DNA from: Methylomonas methanica MC09
Lineage (GTDB): Bacteria > Pseudomonadota > Gammaproteobacteria > Methylococcales > Methylomonadaceae
Reading direction: 5' to 3'
DNA: 64,000 nucleotides
NCBI RefSeq assembly: GCF_000214665.1
Contig: NC_015572.1
Coordinates: forward strand, 4,588,001-4,652,000
The notes beneath the pieces were generated by a model. It searched no databases and was not told the DNA's origin. It saw nothing but the letters and a program-made list of their open reading frames with translations. Position 1 is the first letter of the stretch; each line of letters opens with the position of its first letter. This document shows positions 10,036 through 18,606 of this stretch, piece by piece. Both the position numbers and the translations under genes were made by a program.

Positions 10036-10566
10036 TTAATTATCGTTTTTATGTTTCCTAGAATAATTACGCCTTAGCAACCACAGACCAATAGCGAACA
10101 ACGAAATATCCCCTGGCTCCGGAACCGTTCCATTGGAAGCTAATTCAGTATTCCCAGAGTAGAGTATATCGAAAGTTATAGGATTAATGATTTCAAAATG
10201 TTGCTGCCCCGGTGAACCAAGCAACAAATAATCGAAAATTACGCTAAAGCCCGACAGAGTGGTGTTTGGTGATATACCAGAAACAAGCGCTAGAGCATCG
10301 TAAAAGCCGTCGGCTGAGAGAGCACTATCTGGGGCAGCAACCAAAGAGTCCCAGCCAACCGGAGTATTACCTACGATAAGATTTTCATAACTACCGAGCG
10401 CGAAGAACACTGTAAATTCACCTATATCGCCGGGAAGTACATCATTAGCAATCGAATAGTTATATTTCCATTGATTACCAGCAATGTGATCTACCTGGTA
10501 GGTAACTGATGCCGCTTCTGAATGGTAGGTAAAAATTGATAGTAATATGATGAAATATAAACGCAT
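10036..10566 (-). CDS. PEP-CTERM sorting-domain protein
   Basis: 176 aa from the ATG at 10566, chosen because GAGGAG sits seven bases upstream and a signal peptide (MRLYFIILLSIFTYHSEAAS) begins there; an upstream in-frame ATG at 10701 would add 45 residues of non-signal sequence and is rejected. The C-terminus has the tripartite exosortase signal: VPEPG, a short hydrophobic segment (ISLFAIGLWLL) and a basic tail (RRNYSRKHK). Such proteins are exported, processed at the PEP motif by an exosortase and placed at the surface or in the EPS matrix. The body is beta-rich and otherwise unrecognised. Two near-identical boxes lie upstream, see the entries at 10738 and 10882. Confidence 0.75.
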   Translation of the reverse strand: MRLYFIILLSIFTYHSEAASVTYQVDHIAGNQWKYNYSIANDVLPGDIGEFTVFFALGSYENLIVGNTPVGWDSLVAAPDSALSADGFYDALALVSGISPNTTLSGFSVIFDYLLLGSPGQQHFEIINPITFDILYSGNTELASNGTVPEPGDISLFAIGLWLLRRNYSRKHKNDN

Positions 10567-10737
10567 TGCCCACTCCTCAAACCACTTGAATTCAGCAATT
10601 TTTATTCCATCTTTTCCATGCATAACAACCCTTTTATCACCCAATATAAAACCAATTAAATAACAATAGGTTATAGCGGTTACATGGTAACGACTTTTCA
10701 TTCAATTCACCTTGCAGTTTGTTTAATACTAGATATG

Positions 10738-10756
10738 TGTAAAAAATATTGACACT
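10738..10756 (-). promoter_or_regulatory. Upstream box 1 of the PEP-CTERM gene
   Basis: TGTAAAAAATATTGACACT on the plus strand, about 170 bp upstream of the PEP-CTERM start. It matches the box at 10882 at 17 of 19 positions. The layout (TGTAAA, short spacer, TTnTGACA) is reminiscent of the motif reported upstream of PEP-CTERM genes controlled by the PrsK/PrsR two-component system and sigma-54. I could not identify a clear -24/-12 promoter, so regulator identity is an inference. Confidence 0.45.
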
Positions 10757-10763
10757 ATCATCA

Positions 10764-10781
10764 GCTTACACGACTGTAAGC
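10764..10781. promoter_or_regulatory. Inverted repeat between the two boxes
   Basis: GCTTACA-CGAC-TGTAAGC, a perfect 7-bp dyad around a 4-base centre. It lies 8 bp from box 1. It could be an operator for a dimeric regulator; no T-run follows, so it is not a good terminator. Confidence 0.35.
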
Positions 10782-10881
10782 ATTGAATTACAATTATTCG
10801 TTATTTTGAATGAAAACAGAATTATCCAATCAAGAAAAATCAGATTCTTGCAGTCCGAAAATCAAGCTCGCATGTAAAATA

Positions 10882-10900
10882 TGTAAAAAATTCTGACACT
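10882..10900 (-). promoter_or_regulatory. Upstream box 2 of the PEP-CTERM gene
   Basis: TGTAAAAAATTCTGACACT, 144 bp beyond box 1 and about 316 bp upstream of the PEP-CTERM start, same orientation. Repetition at a distance is what enhancer-type binding sites of a sigma-54 activator would look like. Confidence 0.45.
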
Positions 10901-11172
10901 CAATTTTATCGCTTTTGCCTAGGACTTAGATCCAACTTTATACTGGAAATAAGAGAGGATATAGCGATTACTCTAGGTGAAAAATTTGGCGTTTAGCCCA
11001 TATCAACAGTTCGTGCCTTACCTAAGCTAAATGGCTAATACAAAAGCACGCTTTTCCGATAACTCTTGAGAGTTTAGATACGCTAAATACCCCAAAAATT
11101 TTTCCCTCGAATTTCCTTTCTTAACATTATGGTACTCTTGCTGAGCATCTAAATCACAAAGGTCGATAACGC

Positions 11173-11232
11173 CAATTTCAATTTCAATTTCAATTATTTC
11201 AATTTCAATTTCAATTTCAATTTCAATTTCAA
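11173..11232. repeat. (CAATTT)n hexanucleotide microsatellite
   Basis: About nine units of CAATTT in two runs (three, then about six) interrupted by a short CAATTA-TTT slip. The tract lies in the intergenic region about 610 bp upstream of the PEP-CTERM start and 280 bp beyond the end of the CrtI-like gene. Slipped-strand copy-number change is expected for such tracts; an effect on expression is not shown. Confidence 0.85.
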
Positions 11233-11515
11233 CTAGATGTTATTTTATTTTTCAATAAATCTCACAATCACTCAAGATTTTATGTGTACTAGTACAAACG
11301 TACTTATTCTACGAACGTTGAGAACAGACACGATGAAACTAACTCTTTTATTAATTCCAAGAATGGCAGCAATACGTTTATTTGCAGGCATTAAAAATTG
11401 AACGCGGATGGCCTCTTATGGGTCGTTGACGACCTGTCAACACCTTGAAATAACTCAGTCCCAAACGCCAGGTATCCGGCATTTCAACAGCTAAGCCGGG
11501 TACTCTTTATTGTTT

Positions 11516-13024
11516 CTAAGCTCTACCCAACACCGCTTCCGCCGCCAGCAAGGCGGAAATACTCACCCCGGCGATACCGCCGCCCGGGCGGGTCCAGTGT
11601 CCGGCATGAAACAGTCCCGGCAAAACCCCGCGCACGCCGGGCCGGTTGGGGCCGATTTGTTCGGGGGTGGCGGCGAAACCGTAGGCCGCGCCTTGCCGGT
11701 TCAGCGTGTAGCGTTCCAGTGTGCGCGGGGTACCGGATTCCACCAGCAGTATATGATCCTGCAGGCCGGGGAAATGGCATTCGGCTTTTGCCAACAGGCG
11801 TTGCTCGAAGGGCTTTTTCGCCTGCCGCCAGGATGTGCCGATATCGAAGGGGCACAGGGTGGTCAGCAGCATGATGTGCTGACCGTCGGGCGCCAGGGAG
11901 GGATCGGTCAGGGACGGCAAGGTGGCGGAAAACCAGTTGAAAGCGCCGCTTTGGTTTGAAGCATAGGCCGCTTCATGATCGAATGATTCGAAGAAAAACG
12001 ACTCATGGGCATGCGCGGCCATGGGTAAATCGGTGGCGACATAACTGACGAAAATCGAGGCGGACGGGGTGAGTTGCGCCAAATGGTCGCAGTACGGTTG
12101 CGGCAAATGTTCCCTGCCTATCAGTAATTCGGCGGTTTGCCGGGCGTCGGCGTTGGACACCACGGTTGCGGCGCGAATCAGCTGGCCGTTCTCCAGTACG
12201 ATGCCGGCGACCTTGCCCTGCTCCACCACAATTTGCCGCACGCTGGCATTCAGCATCAGCTCGCCGCCGTGCCGTTCCAGCGCTTCGGCCAACACATTCG
12301 CATAGCTTTGGAAACTACCCCGGCAATAATAGCCGCCTTCGTAGGTATAGCCGGCCATCATGCAGGCCCAGTATAAAAACGATAGTTGTGCGGGCGGCAA
12401 GCCCAAATACGGCCACAGCGACGCGCAGATGCTTTTCAACCGCCGATCCGTTAAAAACGCGTCCAAGGCTTCCGTCAGGCTGACCCGGCGATAACGAAAC
12501 AAATTCGCCAATGCCACCGCCGGCGAAACCCGCGTCGAGCGCCCCTGTTCCAGAATGGTTTCCGCCAGCATGGCTTCTTCCGCCAGTACCTTGCACAAAC
12601 GGATCAGCGTCAGCAGCTTGTCTTTTTCCTTTGGAAAATGTTCGCACAAACCGTCTATGAAGGCGTTTTCTCCGGCTTGCAGGGTGATCTCGCAGCCCGG
12701 ATAAACCGCCCGCGCGTAGCTTTCTATCGGCATAAAAACCGCTTGCGGATCGATGCCGACCGACGTGCAGATTTGATAAATACTGCTGCCGTTTCGGTAA
12801 CCTAGCGGACCGCAACCGCTGACCAAATGCACGCCGGAATCGAAATGAAAGCCGCGCCGCTTGAAGCTGTGCGCGTAACCGCCCGGCCTGTCGTGGCGCT
12901 CCACCAGCAGCACGGATTTGCCCGCCTTGGCCAGCAATGCCGCCGTACTCAGTCCGCCGATACCGGCGCCTACCACCACCACGTCGTAAGCTTCTTGTTT
13001 TGATTCCCTGTGAACGCCGCGCAT
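11516..13024 (-). CDS. CrtI/CrtISO-like FAD-dependent desaturase or isomerase
   Basis: 502 aa. The N-terminal dinucleotide fold VVVVGAGIGGLSTAALLAKAG (in two overlapping motifs, GxGxxG then an acidic residue in VLLVERHDRPGG) is that of phytoene desaturases and carotenoid isomerases; the FHFDSGVH segment and a C-terminal GRPGGGIAGVSISA-type region near the end (GVRGVLPGLFHAGHW) also fit. These enzymes desaturate or isomerise polyenes using FAD. It is separated from the aryl-polyene-type cluster by one small gene and points away from the PKS genes. It may act on the polyene or on an unrelated carotenoid; the substrate cannot be told from sequence. Confidence 0.7.
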   Translation of the reverse strand: MRGVHRESKQEAYDVVVVGAGIGGLSTAALLAKAGKSVLLVERHDRPGGYAHSFKRRGFHFDSGVHLVSGCGPLGYRNGSSIYQICTSVGIDPQAVFMPIESYARAVYPGCEITLQAGENAFIDGLCEHFPKEKDKLLTLIRLCKVLAEEAMLAETILEQGRSTRVSPAVALANLFRYRRVSLTEALDAFLTDRRLKSICASLWPYLGLPPAQLSFLYWACMMAGYTYEGGYYCRGSFQSYANVLAEALERHGGELMLNASVRQIVVEQGKVAGIVLENGQLIRAATVVSNADARQTAELLIGREHLPQPYCDHLAQLTPSASIFVSYVATDLPMAAHAHESFFFESFDHEAAYASNQSGAFNWFSATLPSLTDPSLAPDGQHIMLLTTLCPFDIGTSWRQAKKPFEQRLLAKAECHFPGLQDHILLVESGTPRTLERYTLNRQGAAYGFAATPEQIGPNRPGVRGVLPGLFHAGHWTRPGGGIAGVSISALLAAEAVLGRA

Positions 13025-13142
13025 GACTATCTGATTTAAACCAAAGGGACCGGCAGGTTAGCAGATTGGCTAACTAGCCACAAACTCGCTACGCTTTGCG
13101 TCAGCCTACTCCTGATGGCCGAAAACCTCGGAGCATGCAACG

Positions 13143-13385
13143 CTAGGTTATTTTGGCGCGTTGTTCCAATTGTTCTAGGGTCAACAGATTCGGGTGGGCG
13201 GCGCGGCGCGATTCATAGCTTTCCGACAGGTCGGCCAAGGCCTCGTGTAACTGATCAATGAAAGGCCCCATCTCCTCCTCTGCCTCTTCTGACAGGAGGC
13301 CGCCGTCGATCAGCGATCGACAGCGTTGCAACTCCCGCAATACCGCAATTAGCGCCCCAATTAACGCGTTTGTGCTCTCTAACAT
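13143..13385 (-). CDS. Small conserved-looking helical protein of unknown function
   Basis: 80 aa from the ATG at 13385, chosen because AGGGGG stands a few bases upstream; an in-frame ATG ten codons earlier lacks one. The protein is acidic and helical (SEEAEEEMG, LHEALADLSES), without membrane segments or cysteines. It lies between the CrtI-like gene and the ligase gene, all on the minus strand. No family recognised. Confidence 0.5.
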   Translation of the reverse strand: MLESTNALIGALIAVLRELQRCRSLIDGGLLSEEAEEEMGPFIDQLHEALADLSESYESRRAAHPNLLTLEQLEQRAKIT

Positions 13386-13589
13386 TTCTGCTTCCCCCTC
13401 TACATTAAATTTCAAGCACGGCGAACCTGCTCATCGTTTGCAAATTTTGCAAGAATAAGGCAAGCGACATGTCGTCTTTCGGAGCAATCGAATAATGGTA
13501 CCTGATTAGCAATGCCCTGCCGATATTGAACGATAGACACTCAAGCATGCTGGTTAAGCCAATGATGAAATCATCGCGGCACGGCCTAG

Positions 13590-14918
13590 CTATATCAGTT
13601 TGGCCATCAAGGCTTCCCGCTCGGTTTTGGTTAGCTTGCCGGCCGAATTGCGCGGAATGGTGTCGACATAATGAATTTTTCTGGGTAGAAACACCTGATC
13701 CAGATAAGGCTGCAGGCCGGTTCTGATTTGCTGTTTATCCAGTCGGCTGACCACGACGGCGGCCAGCCTGTCTTCCCCGGCTTGGTCGTGGTGCAGGTAA
13801 AAAAAACCGTCCTCGACCCCCTGGATATCCAATAACCGGCGATTCAACTCACTCAGAGAGGAACGCTTGCCGCCGATTTTGACCATATCGCCCTGCCGCC
13901 CCAGCACCGCGAAGCGGTTACCGGCTTGTAGGTTAATGCGGTCTGGCAAAACAACGTCCGTCGGCAAATGCGTGGCCCGCAAATAGGTTTGTCCCTGAGC
14001 GTTCCGTGACAGCTGACACCCCGGATAAAGCTGCCAGGCGTTATCGGACAAGATTTGCCTATGCGCGAATGACAATGTTTCGGTGCTGCCGTAGATTTCG
14101 ACCGGCGCCAGCCCCAGCCTGTCGGCGCTCTCGCGGGCCAGCTGATCCGACAAGGTGTCGGTAGCGGAAATCACGGCGGATAGATTAGACCAATCGCCGC
14201 CGCCCAAATGCCGCAAATGGGTGGGCGTGGTGACCAATACCGCCGGCCAGGCCGAGCCGGCCACCGCGCAGCGGATATCCTCCGGGAAGAAAGGCCGCCT
14301 GTCGTATAGAACCAACCGGGAAAACAAGGGCCAAAACACCGATGTTTCCAACCCGTACATATGCTGCGGCGGCGTGGTGGAAACCATCACGCGGATTTGA
14401 TCCTGCAAACCCAACGCGCCGACCGCCATACTGGCGGAAATCCTCATTGTTTCCAGCGTATGCATATTGGCTTGCGGCTTGCCGCTGCTGCCGGAGCTAA
14501 AGGCGATCAAACGGCTGGCGGACCAATCGATCTCAACGGGCCGCCCGGCTTGTGCAGCACTATCCGGCGCACCGACTTCGAACCAGCTTATCCCCGGCAG
14601 TTGCGGATCGCCATCGCCGGCGAGATAGGCGTTTGGATAATCGGCAACGATTTCCCGAATCACCGCAGCCTGTCCGGACGGCGGCAACAGGCAAATCTGC
14701 CCACGGCTGGCGGCGGCCAGCAGCGCAATGCAAAATAAATAACGGTTTTCGCATAAATTGATCATATAAGCCCGATCCGGCAGACTGGCCGCCAAGCGCT
14801 GCACATCGGCCCACAGGTTTTTACGGCTGATCACCCGTCCGGCAAAGACGGCAAAGGGCTCCTCGTTATATGATACGGACGAATCGGAACACTTCTGAAG
14901 GGGTAAGGCTTGTTGCAT
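13590..14918 (-). CDS. AMP-dependent acyl/aryl-ACP ligase of the aryl polyene cluster
   Basis: 442 aa ANL-superfamily enzyme. Visible core motifs are the phosphate loop FSSGSSGKPQ (about residue 150), YGSTET (about 275), GRQGDMVKIGGKRSS (about 350) and the C-terminal catalytic lysine region NSAGKLTK (about 430). It is short for a full ligase, as in ApeH-type proteins of aryl polyene clusters, which activate an aryl acid (4-hydroxybenzoate or 4-hydroxycinnamate type) and load it on an ACP as starter. It is divergent from the flavoprotein gene at 15001, with a short shared upstream region of about 80 bp. Assignment to the pathway rests on context plus family; the aryl substrate is inferred. Confidence 0.75.
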   Translation of the reverse strand: MQQALPLQKCSDSSVSYNEEPFAVFAGRVISRKNLWADVQRLAASLPDRAYMINLCENRYLFCIALLAAASRGQICLLPPSGQAAVIREIVADYPNAYLAGDGDPQLPGISWFEVGAPDSAAQAGRPVEIDWSASRLIAFSSGSSGKPQANMHTLETMRISASMAVGALGLQDQIRVMVSTTPPQHMYGLETSVFWPLFSRLVLYDRRPFFPEDIRCAVAGSAWPAVLVTTPTHLRHLGGGDWSNLSAVISATDTLSDQLARESADRLGLAPVEIYGSTETLSFAHRQILSDNAWQLYPGCQLSRNAQGQTYLRATHLPTDVVLPDRINLQAGNRFAVLGRQGDMVKIGGKRSSLSELNRRLLDIQGVEDGFFYLHHDQAGEDRLAAVVVSRLDKQQIRTGLQPYLDQVFLPRKIHYVDTIPRNSAGKLTKTEREALMAKLI

Positions 14919-15000
14919 GGACTGGACTCTGGGGATGGGGCTTTAAACGCCTGCTGTGATGCCGAACTTTATTTTAACCGAACCCAACAGCCAACTCACA

Positions 15001-16227
15001 ATGGATACGGATGTATTGATCATAGGCGCCGGCCCGGCCGGCAGCGTCGCGGCCCAAATGCTGAACCGGCTTGGGCACCACGTGGTAATTCTGGAATCGC
15101 AGCAGTTCCCACGCTTTTCGATAGGGGAAAGCCTGCTGCCGCAATGCATGGCGTTTCTGGAAGCCGCGGATATGCTGGACGCGGTCGGTGCCGAAAATTT
15201 TCAGTTCAAAAACGGCGCCGCCTTTTCGCATGCCGGCAAACTGACCGAATTCGATTTCAGGGACAAGTTCACGCCCGGCTGGGGCACCACCTTTCAAGTG
15301 CCGCGCGGCCGTTTCGATCAGGTACTGGCCGACACGGCGGAAAAATCGGGCGTCGCCATTCATTACCAACACAAAATTGTCGCCGCGAATTTCGACAATC
15401 CAGACCTCGCCTGCCTGACCAGCGTTGATACCTCTGGAGCCGCTCGCAATTGGACCGCTCGCATGGTGCTGGATGCCAGCGGCTTCGGCCGGGTACTGCC
15501 CAAGCTGCTGGGCCTGGAAACACCCTCGTCTCTGCCGGCGCGGCAGGCCCTGTTCACGCATGTAGAAGACCGCATTACCACCCCGAACTACGATCGCGAC
15601 AAGATACTGATCGCCATACATCCCGACCATCATCACATCTGGTACTGGCTGATTCCGTTCAGCAACGGCCGCAGTTCGCTGGGCGTGGTGGTCCCGCAAG
15701 GGTTTCTCGAAAATCGCGAAGGCACGCCGCTGGAGATGTTGCGAGACCTGACTTTTCAGGAACCCCGGCTGGCCGAGCTGCTTGCCGACAGCCGTTTCGA
15801 CACCCCGGCTAACCAAATCGGCGGCTATTCGGCCAATGTCAGCCGTCTGGCCGGCGACGGTTTTGCTCTGCTCGGCAATGCCGGAGAATTTCTGGACCCG
15901 GTGTTTTCTTCCGGCGTCACTATCGCCTTAAAATCCGCCGCGCTGGCCGCGCCGCTGGTCGACAGACAATTGCGCGGCCAGACGGTCGATTGGCAAACCG
16001 AGTACGAACACGCCTTGCGCAAAGGCATAGACGTATTCAGAGCCTATGTGGAAGCCTGGTACGACGGCCGTTTTCAGCGCATCATTTTCGAACCCGTGCA
16101 ACTGGCCAGCGTCAAAGCCATGGTTTGCTCTATTCTGGCCGGCTATGCCTGGGACGACAACAACCCCATGACCCAGCGTTGCGGCAAGCGCATCGCCGCC
16201 ATTGCCGAAATCTGTCCGCCCTTGTAA
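15001..16227 (+). CDS. Halogenase-superfamily FAD-dependent monooxygenase
   Basis: About 408 aa. The N-terminus DVLIIGAGPAGSVAA binds FAD; GESLLPQ (about residue 40) and a late FLDPVFSSGVTIALKSA segment are typical of the tryptophan-halogenase/geranylgeranyl-reductase superfamily. At about residue 215 it has WYWLIP, an exact W-x-W-x-I-P signature associated with flavin-dependent halogenases. Start is uncertain: GTG 14956, ATG 14959 and ATG 15001 are all in frame without a clear ribosome site; 15001 places the FAD motif at the usual distance and leaves room for a divergent promoter. Xanthomonadin clusters carry comparable genes and make brominated aryl polyenes, so halogenation or ring oxidation of the polyene is plausible. 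Confidence 0.7.
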   Translation: MDTDVLIIGAGPAGSVAAQMLNRLGHHVVILESQQFPRFSIGESLLPQCMAFLEAADMLDAVGAENFQFKNGAAFSHAGKLTEFDFRDKFTPGWGTTFQVPRGRFDQVLADTAEKSGVAIHYQHKIVAANFDNPDLACLTSVDTSGAARNWTARMVLDASGFGRVLPKLLGLETPSSLPARQALFTHVEDRITTPNYDRDKILIAIHPDHHHIWYWLIPFSNGRSSLGVVVPQGFLENREGTPLEMLRDLTFQEPRLAELLADSRFDTPANQIGGYSANVSRLAGDGFALLGNAGEFLDPVFSSGVTIALKSAALAAPLVDRQLRGQTVDWQTEYEHALRKGIDVFRAYVEAWYDGRFQRIIFEPVQLASVKAMVCSILAGYAWDDNNPMTQRCGKRIAAIAEICPPL

Positions 16228-16248
16228 ATACGACAGAGGGATAACGCG

Positions 16249-17418
16249 ATGTACTTGCATGATTTAGGCCTCATCTGCGCACTGGGTTCCTCCAAAGCCG
16301 AGGTACTTGGCAATTGGCTTGCCGGCCGGGTCAGCCAAGCCGCGCCGCCGACGACCCTGAATACCCGCGTGCCCGCCATCAGCGTCACGGCCGACCTACC
16401 GGTAATACCGGACGATTTGCAACGCTACAACTGCCGCAATAACCGGCTGCTGTTGGCCGCTTTACGGCAAATAATCCCGGCCGTCGATTCGGCAATCGCC
16501 CGTTACGGCCGCCAGCGTATCGGCTTGGTGCTGGGCACCAGTACATCGGGTATCGCGGAGGGCGAGTCGGCGGTCGGACGGATGCTGGCCAGTGGACAAT
16601 TACCCGCCGAATACCATTACAAACAACAGGAGCTGGGCGGCGCCAGCGAGTTTTTGGTGCATTATCTGGACATCCAGGGACCCGCCTACACCGTATCGAC
16701 CACATGCTCATCCAGCGCCAACGCACTGGCATCCGCACGTCGTTTGTTACGCCTGAATCTGTGCGATGCGGTAGTGGTCGGCGGGGCCGATGCTTTGTGC
16801 CGCACTACCTTGCAGGGCTTCTTGGCTCTGGCCGCACTGAGCAGTACCACCTGTAACTCCTTCAGCAAAAACCGTGACGGCACTGTCATAGGCGAAGGCG
16901 CGGCCTTGTTTCTGATGACACGGGAACCGGCACCGATTGCCCTGCTAGGGGTTGGCGCCAGCGCCGATGCCTATCATATTTCCGCGCCGCGCCCGGACGG
17001 ATCATGCGCTCGTGCCGCCATGCAAAGCGCCTTACAGGATGCCGGACTGACAGCGGAGCAAGTCGATTACATCAATCTGCACGGCACGGCGACCCTGCAG
17101 AACGATGCCATGGAAAGCCGGGCCGTGGCCGCTTTATTCGGCCCTGGCACGCCCTGCGGTTCCAGCAAGTCGGCCACAGGGCATTGCCTGGGCGCGGCCG
17201 GCGCCATTGAAGCCGGCTTGTGTTGGCTACTGTTGTCCGAATTAAACAGCGAATCACACCTGCCGCCGCACCTGTGGGACGGAGAGGCCGACCCGGAACT
17301 GCCGCCGCTGGGTTTCGTTACGCTGGATAAGCGTCAGTCTAAGCGGCTACAATATTGCTTGAGCAATTCTTTTTCGTTCGGAGGTAACAATGTGTCCTTG
17401 CTCATCGGACGCTGCTGA
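16249..17418 (+). CDS. Beta-ketoacyl-ACP synthase (ApeO-type)
   Basis: 389 aa thiolase-fold ketosynthase with the complete Cys-His-His triad: VSTTCSSSANA (about residue 155), NLHGTAT (about 285) and KSATGHCLGAAG (about 315). It catalyses decarboxylative condensation of malonyl-ACP with the growing chain. An AGAGGG ribosome site precedes the ATG. In characterised aryl polyene systems one ketosynthase pairs with a chain-length-factor-like protein; the partner here would be the gene at 19849. Its last 29 bases overlap the following dehydratase gene. Confidence 0.8.
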   Translation: MYLHDLGLICALGSSKAEVLGNWLAGRVSQAAPPTTLNTRVPAISVTADLPVIPDDLQRYNCRNNRLLLAALRQIIPAVDSAIARYGRQRIGLVLGTSTSGIAEGESAVGRMLASGQLPAEYHYKQQELGGASEFLVHYLDIQGPAYTVSTTCSSSANALASARRLLRLNLCDAVVVGGADALCRTTLQGFLALAALSSTTCNSFSKNRDGTVIGEGAALFLMTREPAPIALLGVGASADAYHISAPRPDGSCARAAMQSALQDAGLTAEQVDYINLHGTATLQNDAMESRAVAALFGPGTPCGSSKSATGHCLGAAGAIEAGLCWLLLSELNSESHLPPHLWDGEADPELPPLGFVTLDKRQSKRLQYCLSNSFSFGGNNVSLLIGRC

Positions 17419-17881
17419 ACCGTCAACCGGCTTCCCCTTTGCGGTGGCTTCGCTATTGCCGCAGTCCGGGCGGATGGTGTTGATCGATAAAGTGCTGGAT
17501 GCCGGCGATGGGCATATTTCGGTGGAACTGACCGTACGCGACGACGGCTTGTTCTCCGCCCCGGACCATACCGTGCCGGCCTGGGTTGGCCTGGAGTTCA
17601 TGGCGCAGGCTGTGGCAGCCTATTCCGGCTATCAACGTAAGCTGCGCGGTGAAGCTATCGACTTGGGCTTTTTATTGGGCACCCGCCATTACCAATGTTC
17701 GGCCGGCAGTTTCCGCTGCGGCGCAAAACTTACGGTACGCGCCGAAAAAATTATCGAGGCCGCCAACGATATGGTGGTATTCGATTGTTACCTGGAAGGT
17801 GATAACATCCAGGCAACCTCAAAACTGAATTTACTAATGCCGCAAAATTCGCAAAAATTTCTGGCCGGAAAAGGCCTATGA
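17390..17881 (+). CDS. 3-hydroxyacyl-ACP dehydratase, hotdog fold (ApeP-type)
   Basis: 163 aa. The region LPQSGRMVLIDKVLD followed by a central helix with PAWVGLEFMAQAVAAYSG is characteristic of the ApeP-like branch of hotdog dehydratases. A strong GGAGGT four bases before the ATG lies inside the end of the ketosynthase gene and fixes the start. In aryl polyene pathways this protein partners with a second hotdog subunit (ApeI type, here 22522) to dehydrate the 3-hydroxyacyl intermediate to the conjugated enoyl. Overlaps both neighbours. Confidence 0.78.
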   Translation: MCPCSSDAAEPSTGFPFAVASLLPQSGRMVLIDKVLDAGDGHISVELTVRDDGLFSAPDHTVPAWVGLEFMAQAVAAYSGYQRKLRGEAIDLGFLLGTRHYQCSAGSFRCGAKLTVRAEKIIEAANDMVVFDCYLEGDNIQATSKLNLLMPQNSQKFLAGKGL

Positions 17882-18606
17882 AACAAAAAACCATTCTGGT
17901 CACCGGCTCGAGCCGCGGTATCGGCAAAGCCATTGCACTACGTTTGGCCCGCGAAGGTTACGATGTGGTGGTACATTGCCGCAGCCGTTTAATCGAAGCC
18001 GAACAGGTCAGGGACGAAATCACAAAACTGGGTCGGCAAGCGCGAATGCTTTGTTTCGACTTGGCCGACCGCCAAGCCGCCCGCGAGGCCTTGGAAGCCG
18101 ACATCGCCGCCCACGGCGCTTATTATGGTGTGGTCTGCAACGCCGGCCTATCGCGCGACAACGCCTTTCCGGCGCTGAGCGACGACGATTGGGATGCGGT
18201 ACTGCGCGGCAATCTGGACGGCTTTTATAACGTGCTGCACCCGCTGGTGATGCCTATGGTGCAAAGCCGCCGGCCCGGACGCATCGTCACCTTGTCTTCG
18301 GTATCCGGCTTGATCGGCAACCGAGGCCAAGTCAATTACAGCGCCGCCAAAGCCGGTATCATCGGTGCAACCAAAGCCTTGGCCCTGGAACTGGCCAAGC
18401 GCAAAATTACCGTCAACTGCGTCGCCCCCGGCCTGATCGAAACCGATATGTTGGATAATTTACCCCTGGATGACATTCTTGCGGCGATTCCGGCCAGACG
18501 GGCCGGCACACCCGACGAGGTCGCCGGACTGGTGGCGTTTTTGATGTCCGACGACGCGGCGTACATTACCCGCCAAGTCATTTCGGTGAACGGCGGCTTA
18601 TGTTGA
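17878..18606 (+). CDS. 3-ketoacyl-ACP reductase (FabG/ApeQ-type SDR)
   Basis: 242 aa short-chain dehydrogenase. TGSSRGIGKAIA is the NAD(P)H-binding loop, NAG the structural motif (CNAGLSRDNAF) and YSAAK the catalytic Tyr/Lys pair with the Ser in SSVSGL. It reduces the 3-keto group of the ACP-bound polyene chain. The start overlaps the previous stop as ATGA, and the stop overlaps the next start, so translation is coupled throughout. Confidence 0.82.
   Translation: MKQKTILVTGSSRGIGKAIALRLAREGYDVVVHCRSRLIEAEQVRDEITKLGRQARMLCFDLADRQAAREALEADIAAHGAYYGVVCNAGLSRDNAFPALSDDDWDAVLRGNLDGFYNVLHPLVMPMVQSRRPGRIVTLSSVSGLIGNRGQVNYSAAKAGIIGATKALALELAKRKITVNCVAPGLIETDMLDNLPLDDILAAIPARRAGTPDEVAGLVAFLMSDDAAYITRQVISVNGGLC

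Larger units (their letters stand above)
10567..11515. other. Long intergenic region with upstream boxes, dyad and microsatellite
   Basis: About 950 bp between the PEP-CTERM gene start and the 3' end of the CrtI-like gene. It contains two 19-bp direct-repeat boxes, an inverted repeat and a hexanucleotide repeat, listed separately. No additional gene was recognised. Confidence 0.5.

Noticed and set aside
10567..10701. 45-residue N-terminal extension of the PEP-CTERM protein
   Set aside because: The downstream ATG has an excellent ribosome site and starts a proper signal peptide.
11173..11232. CRISPR or origin iterons
   Set aside because: Six-base pure tandem repeat without spacers; simple microsatellite.
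14974..15816. A 280-aa open frame antisense to the first flavoprotein
   Set aside because: Mirror frame of a gene with strong FAD and halogenase motifs; low-complexity composition and no ribosome site.
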